Positions 1 through 7,802 of a stretch of DNA of 64,000 nt are shown piece after piece. The first letter of the stretch is position 1; the number at the start of each line of letters is the position of its first letter. Made by a program: the position numbers and the translations under genes. A model generated the notes under the pieces. That model was given only the letters and a program-made list of their open reading frames with translations. It was not told the DNA's origin and did not search any database. Source of the stretch: Streptomyces halstedii (lineage in GTDB: Bacteria; Actinomycetota; Actinomycetes; Streptomycetales; Streptomycetaceae); contig JOAZ01000019.1 of assembly GCA_000720535.1 (NCBI GenBank), forward strand, positions 1-64,000. The letters are read 5' to 3'.

Positions 1-2
1 CC

Positions 3-98
3 TACGAGGACTTCGACCCCGACACCGCCGCCCAGCGCTCCATGGCCTTCGAAGCCCTCGACCAACTCGCCATGGACCACCTCCTCAACGTCCGCTGA
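3..98 (+). CDS. xylA: Xylose isomerase, C-terminal fragment
   Basis: Only the last 31 codons lie in the window; the gene enters from the left edge. The tail reads [19 protein letters not shown] and then [12 protein letters not shown], which matches the characteristic C-terminus of actinobacterial xylose isomerases (xylose to xylulose, metal-dependent TIM barrel, cytosolic). The convergent neighbour is a ROK-family repressor, a common partner of xylose genes in Streptomyces, which supports the call. Nothing can be said about the catalytic residues because they lie outside the window. Confidence 0.85.
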   Translation, partial: YEDFDPDTAAQRSMAFEALDQLAMDHLLNVR

Positions 99-131
99 CC
101 CGGCCGCCGTATCCGACGGCGGCACGGATCC

Positions 132-170
132 CCGCCCTCCCGGACCGCGGACGACGGCCCGGGAGGGCGG
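132..170. terminator. Hairpin between convergent xylA and ROK genes
   Basis: A perfect 12-bp inverted repeat (CCGCCCTCCCGG and its complement) with a 15-nt loop starts 33 bases after the xylA stop. There is no U-tract, as is usual for actinomycete terminators. It could serve both convergent genes. The rest of the gap to 297 is GC-rich with a short repeated CGGATCCCCGG-type sequence and shows no gene. Confidence 0.6.
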
Positions 171-297
171 CCGTCCCGGGCCGCGAGGGGCGGCCGTCCC
201 GGCCCCCGGCACGGCGGATCCCCGGCACGGCGGATCCCCGGAACGGCCCCCGCCGGACGAGGGCTCAGATGCCCGTCGGCTCTGGGCGGACGAGGGC

Positions 298-1554
298 TCA
301 GGCGTCCGCCGGTTCCGGGCGGGCGTACGCCGCCGGGTCCGCCAGCACGTCCTGTACCACCAGGGCCGCCGCGCCCCGCGCCGCGTCACCCGCCACGGAC
401 GAGGCGCGCAGCCTGCCACCGCCCGGGGACCAGAGGCCGGAGACCACGCGGCCCGTCAGCTCCGCGTCGACGGGCGGGGACAGCCACGGCATCAGGCACC
501 GGTATATCCCGCCCAGCACCACCGCGTCCGGGTCGAAGAGGTTGACCGCACCGGACAGCACCCGCCCCAGCATCCGGCCCGCCTCGGCCACGGCCGCGAC
601 GGACCGGGCGTCCCCGGCCCGGGTACGCCGTTCCAGCTCCATCACCCCGGCCGCACCGCCGCCGGACTCCTCGACACCGGCCGCCCGCAGCAACGCGGTC
701 TGGCCGGCGTACTGCTCCAGGCAGCCGCGTGAACCGCACCGGCACTCCGGTCCGTCCGGGTCCACCACCACGTGCCCGATCTCCCCGGCGAACCCGTGGG
801 CCCCGCGCAGCAGTTCGCCGTCGAGCACCAGCGCGCCACCGACGCCGATCTCACCGGTCAGATAGAGGAAGCTGCGGACCGCGTCGAGCCCGCCGAACCA
901 CAGCTCGGCCAGCGCCGCGAGGTTCGCCTCGTTCTCCGAGCGCACCGGCAGGGGGGCCGCGCCGGGCCACAGTCCGGTGAGCGCCTGAGCGAACAGCTCT
1001 TCGGCGGGCACCTGGTTCCAGCCCAGGTTCGGTGCCTGGCGCACCGCGCCTCCCGAGACGAGTCCGGGCAGCGCGAGCGCGGCCCCGACCGGATGAAGGC
1101 CCTGCTCCCGGGCCGAGTCCAGGGCGCGGGCGGCGATCCCGGCGGCCCGGCCCAGCACCTCCCCGGGCGGGGCGCCCCGGTTGTCCAGGTGCTCGGTCTG
1201 CCGGACCCGTCCGGTGCCGGCCAGATCCACCACGCACACCGACACGTAGTCGATGTTGATCTCCACGCCGAGCCCCGCCGGGCCGGTCCGGGCCACCTTC
1301 AGGGCGGTGCCGGGCCGTCCGGCCTGACCGCTGAACGTCTTGCCGGACTCGGTGAGGAAGCCGCTGTCGAGCAACTGCTCGACGAGCGAAGACACGGCGG
1401 CCCGGGTGAGGCCGACCCGCGCCGAGACCCCGGCCCGGGTGGCCTCGGCGCTCTCGCCCTCGTCGCGTACCGCCCGCAGCACGAGGCTGAGGTTGTGACG
1501 CCGCACGGTGTCCTTGTCCGCCTTGGGCCCCAGCGGCAGGAGGTAGCTCTTCAT
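298..1554 (-). CDS. ROK-family transcriptional repressor (XylR-like)
   Basis: 418 aa from the ATG at 1554; a longer frame continues upstream but enters repetitive GC-rich DNA. Residues about 15-75 form a winged helix-turn-helix (DTVRRHNLSLVLRAV, then a recognition helix near LTRAAVSSLVEQL). The rest is a ROK fold with the EIGH motif and the zinc-binding CRCGSRGCLEQY motif. The phosphate-binding loop that a sugar kinase would need is degenerate (GVEINIDYVSV), so this is a regulator rather than a kinase. It converges on xylA, so xylose-responsive repression is likely, but the inducer is inference. Three dyads lie directly upstream of its start and may be its own operators. Confidence 0.85.
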   Translation of the reverse strand: MKSYLLPLGPKADKDTVRRHNLSLVLRAVRDEGESAEATRAGVSARVGLTRAAVSSLVEQLLDSGFLTESGKTFSGQAGRPGTALKVARTGPAGLGVEINIDYVSVCVVDLAGTGRVRQTEHLDNRGAPPGEVLGRAAGIAARALDSAREQGLHPVGAALALPGLVSGGAVRQAPNLGWNQVPAEELFAQALTGLWPGAAPLPVRSENEANLAALAELWFGGLDAVRSFLYLTGEIGVGGALVLDGELLRGAHGFAGEIGHVVVDPDGPECRCGSRGCLEQYAGQTALLRAAGVEESGGGAAGVMELERRTRAGDARSVAAVAEAGRMLGRVLSGAVNLFDPDAVVLGGIYRCLMPWLSPPVDAELTGRVVSGLWSPGGGRLRASSVAGDAARGAAALVVQDVLADPAAYARPEPADA

Positions 1555-1584
1555 GTCGTCGCCGAGCCTATGGGATGCCAGGCC

Positions 1585-1652
1585 GCCCGGACCATGCGGT
1601 CCACTCACCGCCCGGACCCTGCGGTCCACGACGCCCGGACCACGCGGTCCAC
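1585..1652. repeat. Three 20-bp repeats, each with a GGACC-N4-GGTCC dyad
   Basis: The units at 1585-1604, 1610-1629 and 1633-1652 each read GCCCGGACCNNGCGGTCCAC, spaced 25 and 23 bases apart. They lie 31-98 bases upstream of the ROK start. Two helical turns of spacing would place three protein dimers on roughly the same face, so an operator array is plausible. A GGACC x3 run follows at 1663-1677. Stacked hairpins from the end of the DUF305 gene are the alternative. Confidence 0.5.
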
Positions 1653-1715
1653 GTGCCGTCCCGGACCGGACCGGACCGGGGCGGGACGGCACGCGCCCCG
1701 CCCCGGACCGCCGTG

Positions 1716-2366
1716 CTACGGCCGCGCGCCCCGGGCCTTCAGCATGTCGGCCATCAGCGAGATCTCCGAGTCCTGGGCCCGGGCCATGCCCGCCGCCAGG
1801 TTCCTGATCTCGTCCGTCCCGGCCGACGCGGCCGCCGCCCGCGCCATGTCCGCGCCCGCCCGGTGATGGACCGTCATCAGCCGCAGGAAGCGGATCTCGG
1901 CGTCACCGCCCTCGGCCGCGCGCAACGCGTCCAGTTCGGTGTCGGTCGCCATCCCCGGCATCAGCGAGCCGTCGTCCGCGGTGACGGGATGGCCCATCCA
2001 CTCCATCGGCGCCCGCTCCGAGATCTTCGGCCGGCCCCATGACTCCAGCCAGCCCAGCATCATGCCCCGCTGGTTGGCCTGGGTGTTGACGATGTCGTAC
2101 GCGAGCCGTCGTACGTCCTCGTCCTTCGTGCGGTCCCGCACGAGGAACGCCATCTCCACCGCCTGCTGATGGTGGACCGACATGTCCCGGGCGAACCCCA
2201 CGTCCGCCGAGTCCTCCGCGGGAGCGGTGGCCGACGCCCCGGAGCCCGCGGACGGGGACGCCGACGAAGGCCGAACGACCATCAGCAGCACCAGACCCGC
2301 GGCCACCAGGAACACCAGGGCCCCCGCCGTCACCAGCGGGCGGGGGAGACGTACGGCCGGGCTCAT
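1716..2366 (-). CDS. DUF305 family membrane-anchored protein (CopM-like)
   Basis: 216 aa. An N-terminal hydrophobic segment (about residues 10-33, LVTAGALVFLVAAGLVLLMV) anchors the protein outside the cell. The exported part is DUF305, with the paired signatures DMSVHHQQAVEMA and LMTVHHRAGADMA; the double His and Met residues are typical metal-binding positions. Characterised members such as cyanobacterial CopM bind copper, so a copper-related role is likely here but not proven. The ATG at 2366 overlaps the stop of the preceding DUF3105 gene as ATGA, so the two are translationally coupled. A start 21 bases further upstream (2387) is also possible. Confidence 0.8.
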   Translation of the reverse strand: MSPAVRLPRPLVTAGALVFLVAAGLVLLMVVRPSSASPSAGSGASATAPAEDSADVGFARDMSVHHQQAVEMAFLVRDRTKDEDVRRLAYDIVNTQANQRGMMLGWLESWGRPKISERAPMEWMGHPVTADDGSLMPGMATDTELDALRAAEGGDAEIRFLRLMTVHHRAGADMARAAAASAGTDEIRNLAAGMARAQDSEISLMADMLKARGARP

Positions 2367-3013
2367 CCCGCGACCCCGCCGCCGCACGCGGCACCGGGCT
2401 CGGGTGTCTGCGGGCCCTGTACGTACTTCGTGAAGAACTGGGCGACACGGGCGTCCGTGGCGCTCTCCACCGTGACCTGCTTGCCCCAGGCGCTCAGCAC
2501 CAGCGGGTCCTTCTGGTCGGCCACCGGACTCATCAGGGAGTAGGGCGTCCTCCCGACGCGCTCGGCCAGCGCCTTGACGTCGGCGTCGTCCGCCTTGTCG
2601 TTGTACGTGACCCAGACGGCGCCGTGTTCGAGGGAGTGGACGGCGTTCTCGTTCGGTATCGCCTTGGTGTAGACGTCGGCGTCGCAGTTCATCCAGACCG
2701 GGTTGTGGTCACCGCCGACGGGAGGGTTCATCGGATAGTCGACGGCCGTCTCCACATGGTCCTGGCCGAGGTCGTCCCAGGTCCGCTCCCCGGTGACGGG
2801 GGACGTCCTGGCCTGCTCCTCGGCCCGGTCCCGCTCGTCGGCGGCCGACATCAGATAGCCGCCTCCGGCGACGAGACCGGCGAGCACGACGACGGCGGCG
2901 GTGATGGTGACGACACGGCCGCGCCGCTCACGGGCCCGCTCCTTGCGGCGGGCCTCCTCAAGCTTGGCGCGGCGCGCGGCGGCATTGCTGTTCTGGTTCT
3001 TGGCGGAAGCCAT
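2363..3013 (-). CDS. DUF3105 family membrane-anchored protein
   Basis: 216 aa from the ATG at 3013 (MASAKNQNSNAAARRAKLEE), preceded by a GAGG-type RBS; the frame stays open for 41 codons upstream but has no better start. A Lys/Arg-rich N-terminus precedes a TM segment near residues 35-57. An extracellular DUF3105 domain follows, with YPMNPPVGGDH, HSLEHGAVWVTY and a late Cys (GAACGGG). Function is unknown. DUF3105 and DUF305 genes are often neighbours in actinobacteria, and the ATGA overlap here implies a joint product or complex at the membrane. Confidence 0.8.
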   Translation of the reverse strand: MASAKNQNSNAAARRAKLEEARRKERARERRGRVVTITAAVVVLAGLVAGGGYLMSAADERDRAEEQARTSPVTGERTWDDLGQDHVETAVDYPMNPPVGGDHNPVWMNCDADVYTKAIPNENAVHSLEHGAVWVTYNDKADDADVKALAERVGRTPYSLMSPVADQKDPLVLSAWGKQVTVESATDARVAQFFTKYVQGPQTPEPGAACGGGVAG

Positions 3014-3029
3014 GGGGGTCCTCGGGTTC

Positions 3030-3058
3030 GGCGCGACGCGCGCGTGCCGCGTCGCGCC
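3030..3058. promoter_or_regulatory. Leader hairpin upstream of the DUF3105 gene
   Basis: A perfect 11-bp inverted repeat (GGCGCGACGCG and its complement, 7-nt loop) ends 16 bases before the DUF3105 start codon. It lies in the 5' leader next to the RBS, so it could affect translation or be an operator. It could also be the terminator of the upstream gene at 3161-3586, which is transcribed in the same direction. Confidence 0.45.
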
Positions 3059-3160
3059 GTCCATGAAGGCGCGCGCGGGACACACGGTGCGTCGGCAGGG
3101 GAAGGGGGCCGTACGGAAGGCCGCCCCGGCGCGCACGCGCGGACGGGAGCGGCCCGGCCT

Positions 3161-3586
3161 CTAAACCCGCTGGACCTGTAGACGGAGACGGTCGACGGCG
3201 CCCGCGCCGTCGTGGGAGGGACCGCGGATGCCCGTCGCGCCCGGGAGCGGGGCCTCCGGGGCGGTGATCGTCGTCGTACACGTGAGCGGGGCCGGAGCGG
3301 TGGGCCCCGGCAGCACGGCCGTCGCCGAACGGTCCGTCGCGCCGTGGCAGGAGCTTGCCGCCCCGCGCTCACCGGGGGCGTCGGCCGTGACGGCGGCGGC
3401 GGTCGGGGACGCGGTGTGCGCACGGACGGCGGCGGCCTCGTGGTGCGTCGCCGGAACACCGGTGGGGGAGCAGCAGAAGAACATGGCGACCAGCGCCAGC
3501 AGCCACCCCAGCACGGCGGTTCGCGGGACGGCCGTGCCGCCCCGTCTCCGGTCTCCGCGCTCACTCGGTCTGCTCATCGGCACCAT
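3161..3586 (-). CDS. Small membrane/secreted protein of unknown function
   Basis: 141 aa if started at the first ATG (3586), or 138 aa from the ATG at 3577 (MSRPSERGDRRRGG). A basic N-terminus precedes one hydrophobic segment (TAVLGWLLALVAMFFCC). The outer part is rich in Ala, Thr and Pro and carries a few Cys (SSCHG, LTCTT). The sequence does not match a family I can name. It is transcribed in the same direction as the DUF3105-DUF305 pair and may belong with it. The divergent neighbour starts only 56 bases away, so its promoter must lie in that gap. Confidence 0.55.
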   Translation of the reverse strand: MVPMSRPSERGDRRRGGTAVPRTAVLGWLLALVAMFFCCSPTGVPATHHEAAAVRAHTASPTAAAVTADAPGERGAASSCHGATDRSATAVLPGPTAPAPLTCTTTITAPEAPLPGATGIRGPSHDGAGAVDRLRLQVQRV

Positions 3587-3642
3587 CGTACGATGCGTGA
3601 AACTTCAAGAGTGTCCACGGGTGGGCAGGATAGTGTGCCCCG

Positions 3643-4518
3643 GTGACGACGCAATCGAACGTACCTGCGGGCTGGCATCCGGACCCCCATGGCGCACCCC
3701 AGTTGCTGCGCTACTGGGACGGCTCGCGGTGGACCGAGCACACGCACCCGGCCCAGGGCCAGGCCGCTCCCGCCCAGGGCACGGCTCCCGCCCAGGCCCC
3801 CGTGCCGCCGCACCCCGCGGCGCCCCAGCGGTCGGCGTCCTTCCCACAGCCGGCCCCGCACCAGGTGCCCCCTCAGCAGGCCCCGCAGGCCCAGCGGCAG
3901 GACGGTCCCGTCAGCTCCGGCTCACTGTTCGACCAGCCGGTCCTGATCGTGAACCAGAAGGCCAAGCTGATCGAGGTCACGAACGAGTACCGCGTCTTCG
4001 ACCAGCACGGCGCCACGGTCGGCTCGGTCGTCCAGGTCGGCCAGAGCGCCCTGCGCAAGGTGCTCCGGTTCGTCTCCAGCATCGACCAGTACCTGACGCA
4101 CCGGCTGGAGATCCGCGACGCCCACGGCCGGCCGCAACTGGTCCTGACCCGGCCCGCGAAGTTCATCAAGTCCCGGGTCGTCGTGGAGCGCCCCGACGGG
4201 ACGCCCGTGGGTGAGATCGTCCAGCAGAACGCCATCGGCAAGATCAACTTCGCCATGACCGCCGAGGGCCGGCAGATCGGCGCGATCAAGGCGGAGAACT
4301 GGCGCGCCTGGAACTTCGCCGTCGTCGACCACAACGACGCGGAGGTCGCCCGGATCACCAAGACCTGGGAAGGCCTGGCGAAGACGATGTTCACCACGGC
4401 CGACAACTACGTACTCCAGATCCACTACCAGCTGCCCGAACCGCTGCTCAGCCTCGTCGTGGCGACGGCCCTCACGGTGGACACCGCCCTCAAGCAGGAC
4501 GCCCGCGGCCTCGGCTGA
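3643..4518 (+). CDS. DUF2510 plus LURP-one/scramblase-like protein
   Basis: 291 aa, GTG start. Residues 9-32 are a DUF2510 motif (GWHPDPHGAPQLLRYWDGS, then RWTEH), usually found in membrane or signalling proteins of actinobacteria. A Pro/Ala/Gln-rich linker follows (about 33-90). The C-terminal 190 residues resemble the tubby-like LURP-one/phospholipid scramblase fold, with repeated beta strands such as IEVTNEYRVFDQHGATVG and VVERPDGTPVGEIVQQN. No transmembrane helix is evident. Annotated relatives are called scramblase-related, but biochemical activity in bacteria is not established. It stands alone, convergent with the VOC gene. Confidence 0.75.
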   Translation: MTTQSNVPAGWHPDPHGAPQLLRYWDGSRWTEHTHPAQGQAAPAQGTAPAQAPVPPHPAAPQRSASFPQPAPHQVPPQQAPQAQRQDGPVSSGSLFDQPVLIVNQKAKLIEVTNEYRVFDQHGATVGSVVQVGQSALRKVLRFVSSIDQYLTHRLEIRDAHGRPQLVLTRPAKFIKSRVVVERPDGTPVGEIVQQNAIGKINFAMTAEGRQIGAIKAENWRAWNFAVVDHNDAEVARITKTWEGLAKTMFTTADNYVLQIHYQLPEPLLSLVVATALTVDTALKQDARGLG

Positions 4519-4554
4519 CCCGCCGCGCGTCCGTCCGGCCCCCGAACCGGGCGC

Positions 4555-5316
4555 CTACGGCGTGTGGATGCCGAAGGGTGCCCCCTGCGGATCGCGGAGT
4601 ACGGCGACCCAGGGCCCGCCCGGTACGGGTGTCGGCGGGACGATCTGGTCCCCGCCCGCACCCAGCGCCGTGGCGGCGGCCGCCTCGACGTCGGTGACCG
4701 AGAAGTAGGGCAGCCACCCCGGAGGGGTCGTCGGCCCCTCGGACAGCTCGTCGTCGTGGATCTCCTTCAGACCGCCGAACTCGGCGCCGTCCACGCCCCA
4801 GTGGGTGTACCGGTCCGTGGCGTCCACCGTCCAGCCGAACACCTCCGGGTAGAAGGCCAGCGCGCTCTCGGGCCGGTCGGTGCGCAGCTCCGCCCAGCTC
4901 AGCGCGCCCGGAGCGTTGAACCGCCCCGCGCCCGCGAAGTCCCGGGCCTGCCAGAGCGAGAAGACCGCCCCGGAAGGGTCGGCGGCCACCGCGAACCTGC
5001 CCTGGTCGAACACGTCCACCGGCTCCGTCACGAGCGTGCCGCCCGCCGCCCGCACCGCCTCGACCGCACGGTCCGTGTCCGTCACCGCGAAGGAGACCGT
5101 CCAGCCTGGCCGTCCGCCGGGCTGGTACACGGGGCTGAGCGCGGCCACGGGGTCCTCTCCCCGTCGCGCCACCGTGTAGCCGCCCGCCTCGGGGCGCGGG
5201 TCGGTCAGGGACCGCCAGCCGAACAGCGCGGCGTAGAAGGTCTTGGAGGCGGTCACGTCCGAGGTGCTCAGCTCGACCCAGCAGGGGCCGCCGGGTACCG
5301 GTTCCGTGAGCTTCAT
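4555..5316 (-). CDS. VOC-family (glyoxalase-like) protein, two domains
   Basis: 253 aa from the ATG at 5316, which has a GGGAGGAAA RBS; the frame extends nine codons upstream. There are two tandem vicinal-oxygen-chelate modules, about residues 8-120 (CWVELSTSDVTASKTFYAALFGW) and 130-250 (LSWAELRTDRPESALAFYPEVFGW). The duplicated FY-LFGW pattern is typical of two-domain actinobacterial VOC proteins. Substrate is unknown. A second protein of the same architecture lies at 61099-61896. A 36-bp gap separates its 3' end from the convergent upstream gene. Confidence 0.8.
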   Translation of the reverse strand: MKLTEPVPGGPCWVELSTSDVTASKTFYAALFGWRSLTDPRPEAGGYTVARRGEDPVAALSPVYQPGGRPGWTVSFAVTDTDRAVEAVRAAGGTLVTEPVDVFDQGRFAVAADPSGAVFSLWQARDFAGAGRFNAPGALSWAELRTDRPESALAFYPEVFGWTVDATDRYTHWGVDGAEFGGLKEIHDDELSEGPTTPPGWLPYFSVTDVEAAAATALGAGGDQIVPPTPVPGGPWVAVLRDPQGAPFGIHTP

Positions 5317-5463
5317 GCCGTTTCCTCCCGAGGCGGGTGACAAGGCGTGTTCCAGGGCTGTTGTGCAGCACGCTATGACCGGCCGGGGGTGGCGGCGACC
5401 CGAGGGGGCGCGGCGAGGGTCCGGGGAGAGGCCGAGATTCTTCGCTAGTGTTTTATGGGTGTA

Positions 5464-5481
5464 ATACCTGTTAACGTGTAT
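5464..5481. promoter_or_regulatory. 18-bp near-palindrome before the FUSC-MarR operon, candidate operator
   Basis: ATAC-CT-GTTAAC-GT-GTAT is symmetrical at 14 of 18 positions and sits in an AT-rich island within GC-rich DNA. It ends two bases before the GTG start of the FUSC gene. A TAATAC hexamer at 5462-5467 could be a -10 element, which would place the transcript start about 10 nt before the start codon and leave no room for an RBS. MarR repressors bind palindromes of this size, and a marR gene is the second gene of the operon. Confidence 0.5.
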
Positions 5482-5483
5482 GA

Positions 5484-7202
5484 GTGAGTGATACAGCCGT
5501 GCGATCCCGGAAGACGTCCGCCCCCAGACTGCCGCTGACCGGTACCCTCCGCCTGAAGAGCCCGGCGGAGACCTGGTACAAGCCCGCGCTGAGCGTGGTC
5601 GTCGCCTCCGCGGTGCCGAATCTGCTGCTGTACTCCCTCGGCCGGCTCGACCTCGTGATGTACACGATGGCCGGCTCGCTCTGCGCGCTGTACGGCCACA
5701 ACCTGCCGTATGCGCGCCGGGCCCACACCGTGGTCCGTGTCGTCCTCGGCATGGTCGCGGGCCTCGCGGTCGCCCTGGTGACCGCCTCGCTCACCGACTC
5801 CGTCGCCGTGCTGATCGCCGTCGGCGCGATCCTGGCGGCCGTGCAGAAGACCTTCTGCGACGCCACCCGCATCGGGCCGCCCGGCCATGTGATCTTCAGC
5901 TTCGTGAGCTCGGCGGCGCTCTTCGCCCCGCAGGAACTCGGGCAGGTACCCGGGCACCTCGGCCTCGCCCTCGCCGCGGGCGCCTTCGCCTGGCTGGTCA
6001 CCGTCGGGCCCGCGCTGCGGCGCAGGGAGGGACCCGAGCGCCGCGCCACCGCCCGCGCCCTCGACGCCGCCGCGGCCTACGCGGCCGACCCCGGGGACCG
6101 CACCCGCCAGGCGGTGGCGGCCGCCGTGCAGGCCGCCTGGCAGTCGCTGCTCGCCGCGGGACGGCCGACCCCCGTACGCCAGGCACTCGAACGCCTCGTC
6201 GTCCACGCCGAGCGGGCCCTCGCCACCACCTCCGCCGGACCGTCCGGGGCCGCCGGACCGTCCGGCGGGGCCGACCCCGCGGAACTGGCCCGGTGGGCCG
6301 CGCGGACCCGGGGCACGGGCCCTGTCCCCACACCACCGCCGGCTCCCGGCACCGTGGAACAGCTCTTCGGTATCGACGCGGAGCGCTCCAGGCAGCGCAA
6401 CCGGCGCGGACGGCGGGAGGCGAGGGCGAGGTTCCTGAAGGCCCTGGCCCCCGGCTCCCCGGTCCTGCCGGTCGCCTACCGCACCCTGATCGGCTGCGCG
6501 CTGGCCGGATACGTCTCGTACGCCCTGGGGGTCGGCCGCCCCTACTGGGCGATCGTCACCGCCGCCGCCGTGTACCAGCCCAACACCACCCAGTCCTGGA
6601 GCCGGGCCCTCCAGCGCGTCTTCGGCAACCTCGTCGGCGTGCTCGTCTTCGCCGCCGTCATCCCGGTGGCCCGGCTGAGCCCGCTCGCCCTCGTACTGTG
6701 CGTGCTCTGCTTCAACTTCGCCGCCGAGGCCCTGATCACCCGCAACTACTGGCTCGGTTCCGTCGCCGTCACCCCGATGGCCCTGCTCGTCGTGGAATTC
6801 GCGGGCGCCCACCCCGCCTGGGAACTCATCAGCGACCGCGCCCTGGACACCCTCGTCGGTGCCGCGGCCGGGCTGCTCGCGGTGTTCGCCGTACCCAACC
6901 GGCGGGCCGGGGGGCGCGTCGAGAACGCCCTCACCGCGACGGCGGAGGCCCGCGCCGGGGCCGAACGCGTCCTGGCCGGTCCGGCCGCCGACGCCCTCGC
7001 GCTCGAAGCGGCCCGCAGGCGGCTGACCTCGTCCCTCGTCGAACTGCGCGACGCGAGCGACATCGCGGCGGGGGAGTGGTGGCAGCGCGCCCTGCCCGAG
7101 GAGGACATGCTCGCCGCCGAGCAGGCGGGACACCGTACGCTCGCGGCTACAGCACAGCGGCAGGGGCTGATCACCCTGCCCCCGGCGAACGGAGCGGTGT
7201 GA
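5484..7202 (+). CDS. FUSC-family inner-membrane protein (putative exporter)
   Basis: 572 aa from a GTG at 5484; an ATG four bases upstream is closed by a stop after three codons. It has the FUSC layout: an N-terminal hydrophobic block (about residues 30-185), a soluble Ala-rich middle with possible coiled coil, a second membrane block (about 325-470, including YRTLIGCALAGYVSYALGVG and PYWAIVTAAAVYQP) and a soluble tail. Related proteins export aromatic acids or similar compounds; the substrate here is unknown. No Shine-Dalgarno sequence is visible. The stop overlaps the start of the marR gene, so the pair forms one operon. Confidence 0.85.
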   Translation: MSDTAVRSRKTSAPRLPLTGTLRLKSPAETWYKPALSVVVASAVPNLLLYSLGRLDLVMYTMAGSLCALYGHNLPYARRAHTVVRVVLGMVAGLAVALVTASLTDSVAVLIAVGAILAAVQKTFCDATRIGPPGHVIFSFVSSAALFAPQELGQVPGHLGLALAAGAFAWLVTVGPALRRREGPERRATARALDAAAAYAADPGDRTRQAVAAAVQAAWQSLLAAGRPTPVRQALERLVVHAERALATTSAGPSGAAGPSGGADPAELARWAARTRGTGPVPTPPPAPGTVEQLFGIDAERSRQRNRRGRREARARFLKALAPGSPVLPVAYRTLIGCALAGYVSYALGVGRPYWAIVTAAAVYQPNTTQSWSRALQRVFGNLVGVLVFAAVIPVARLSPLALVLCVLCFNFAAEALITRNYWLGSVAVTPMALLVVEFAGAHPAWELISDRALDTLVGAAAGLLAVFAVPNRRAGGRVENALTATAEARAGAERVLAGPAADALALEAARRRLTSSLVELRDASDIAAGEWWQRALPEEDMLAAEQAGHRTLAATAQRQGLITLPPANGAV

Positions 7203-7705
7203 CCGACGACATCGTGGCAGCGGTGGTACGGCAGTGGCATGCCGTCAACCCGGAACTGGACACCGGACCGATGGAACTCATCGGCCGCATCAACCGCTGC
7301 GCGGCCCTCCTCCAGCAGGCGGAGGACGCGCCCCTGCGCGCGGCCGGGCTGACCCGGGGGGAGTTCGACCTGCTCGGCGCGATGCGGCGCAACGACCGCG
7401 AGCTGACCCCCGGCGAGCTGGCCCGGGAGACCTTCTCGTCCGGTGCCGCCGTCACCAAGCGGCTCCGCTCCCTCCAGGACGGCGGACTGATCGCCCGTCG
7501 CAGCGACGCCCGGGACCGCAGGGTCGCCCATGTGGGCCTCACCGAGGAGGGCCGCGCCCTGGTGGACCGGCTGCTCCCCGAGCAACTGGCGTACGAGCGC
7601 TCCGTGCTCTCCGGCCTCGACGAACGGAGCCGCGAAGGCCTCAGCGACCAGCTCAGCGAACTCCTGGTGCAACTGGAGGGCCGACTCGGCGGAGCCCGCC
7701 GCTGA
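7199..7705 (+). CDS. MarR-family transcriptional regulator
   Basis: 168 aa. The GTG at 7199 overlaps the FUSC stop codon by four bases (GTGA), so the genes are translationally coupled. The winged helix-turn-helix spans about residues 45-115: recognition helix near SSGAAVTKRLRSLQDGGLI and wing RRSDARDRRVAHVGLTEEGRAL. Coupling to a FUSC-type exporter suggests it represses the operon until an exported ligand is present, acting at the palindrome at 5464-5481. Both ligand and site are inference. Confidence 0.85.
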   Translation: MTDDIVAAVVRQWHAVNPELDTGPMELIGRINRCAALLQQAEDAPLRAAGLTRGEFDLLGAMRRNDRELTPGELARETFSSGAAVTKRLRSLQDGGLIARRSDARDRRVAHVGLTEEGRALVDRLLPEQLAYERSVLSGLDERSREGLSDQLSELLVQLEGRLGGARR

Positions 7706-7707
7706 AC

Positions 7708-7730
7708 CCGGGCCCTTGTGCCGGGCCCGG
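7708..7730. terminator. Hairpin after marR
   Basis: An 8-bp inverted repeat (CCGGGCCC / GGGCCCGG, 7-nt loop) begins three bases after the marR stop. It lies between two convergent genes. There is no U-tract. Confidence 0.5.
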
Positions 7731-7802
7731 CCCCGGGCATCGCCGTGGCCCCGGCCCCCCGTCTCTCACCGGCGCACCGGGCACGGCCCCCTCTCGCCCG
7801 GC

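Noticed and set aside
5445-7133. A 562-codon minus-strand frame opposite the FUSC gene
   Set aside because: Gly/Glu-rich shadow of a real membrane protein gene.
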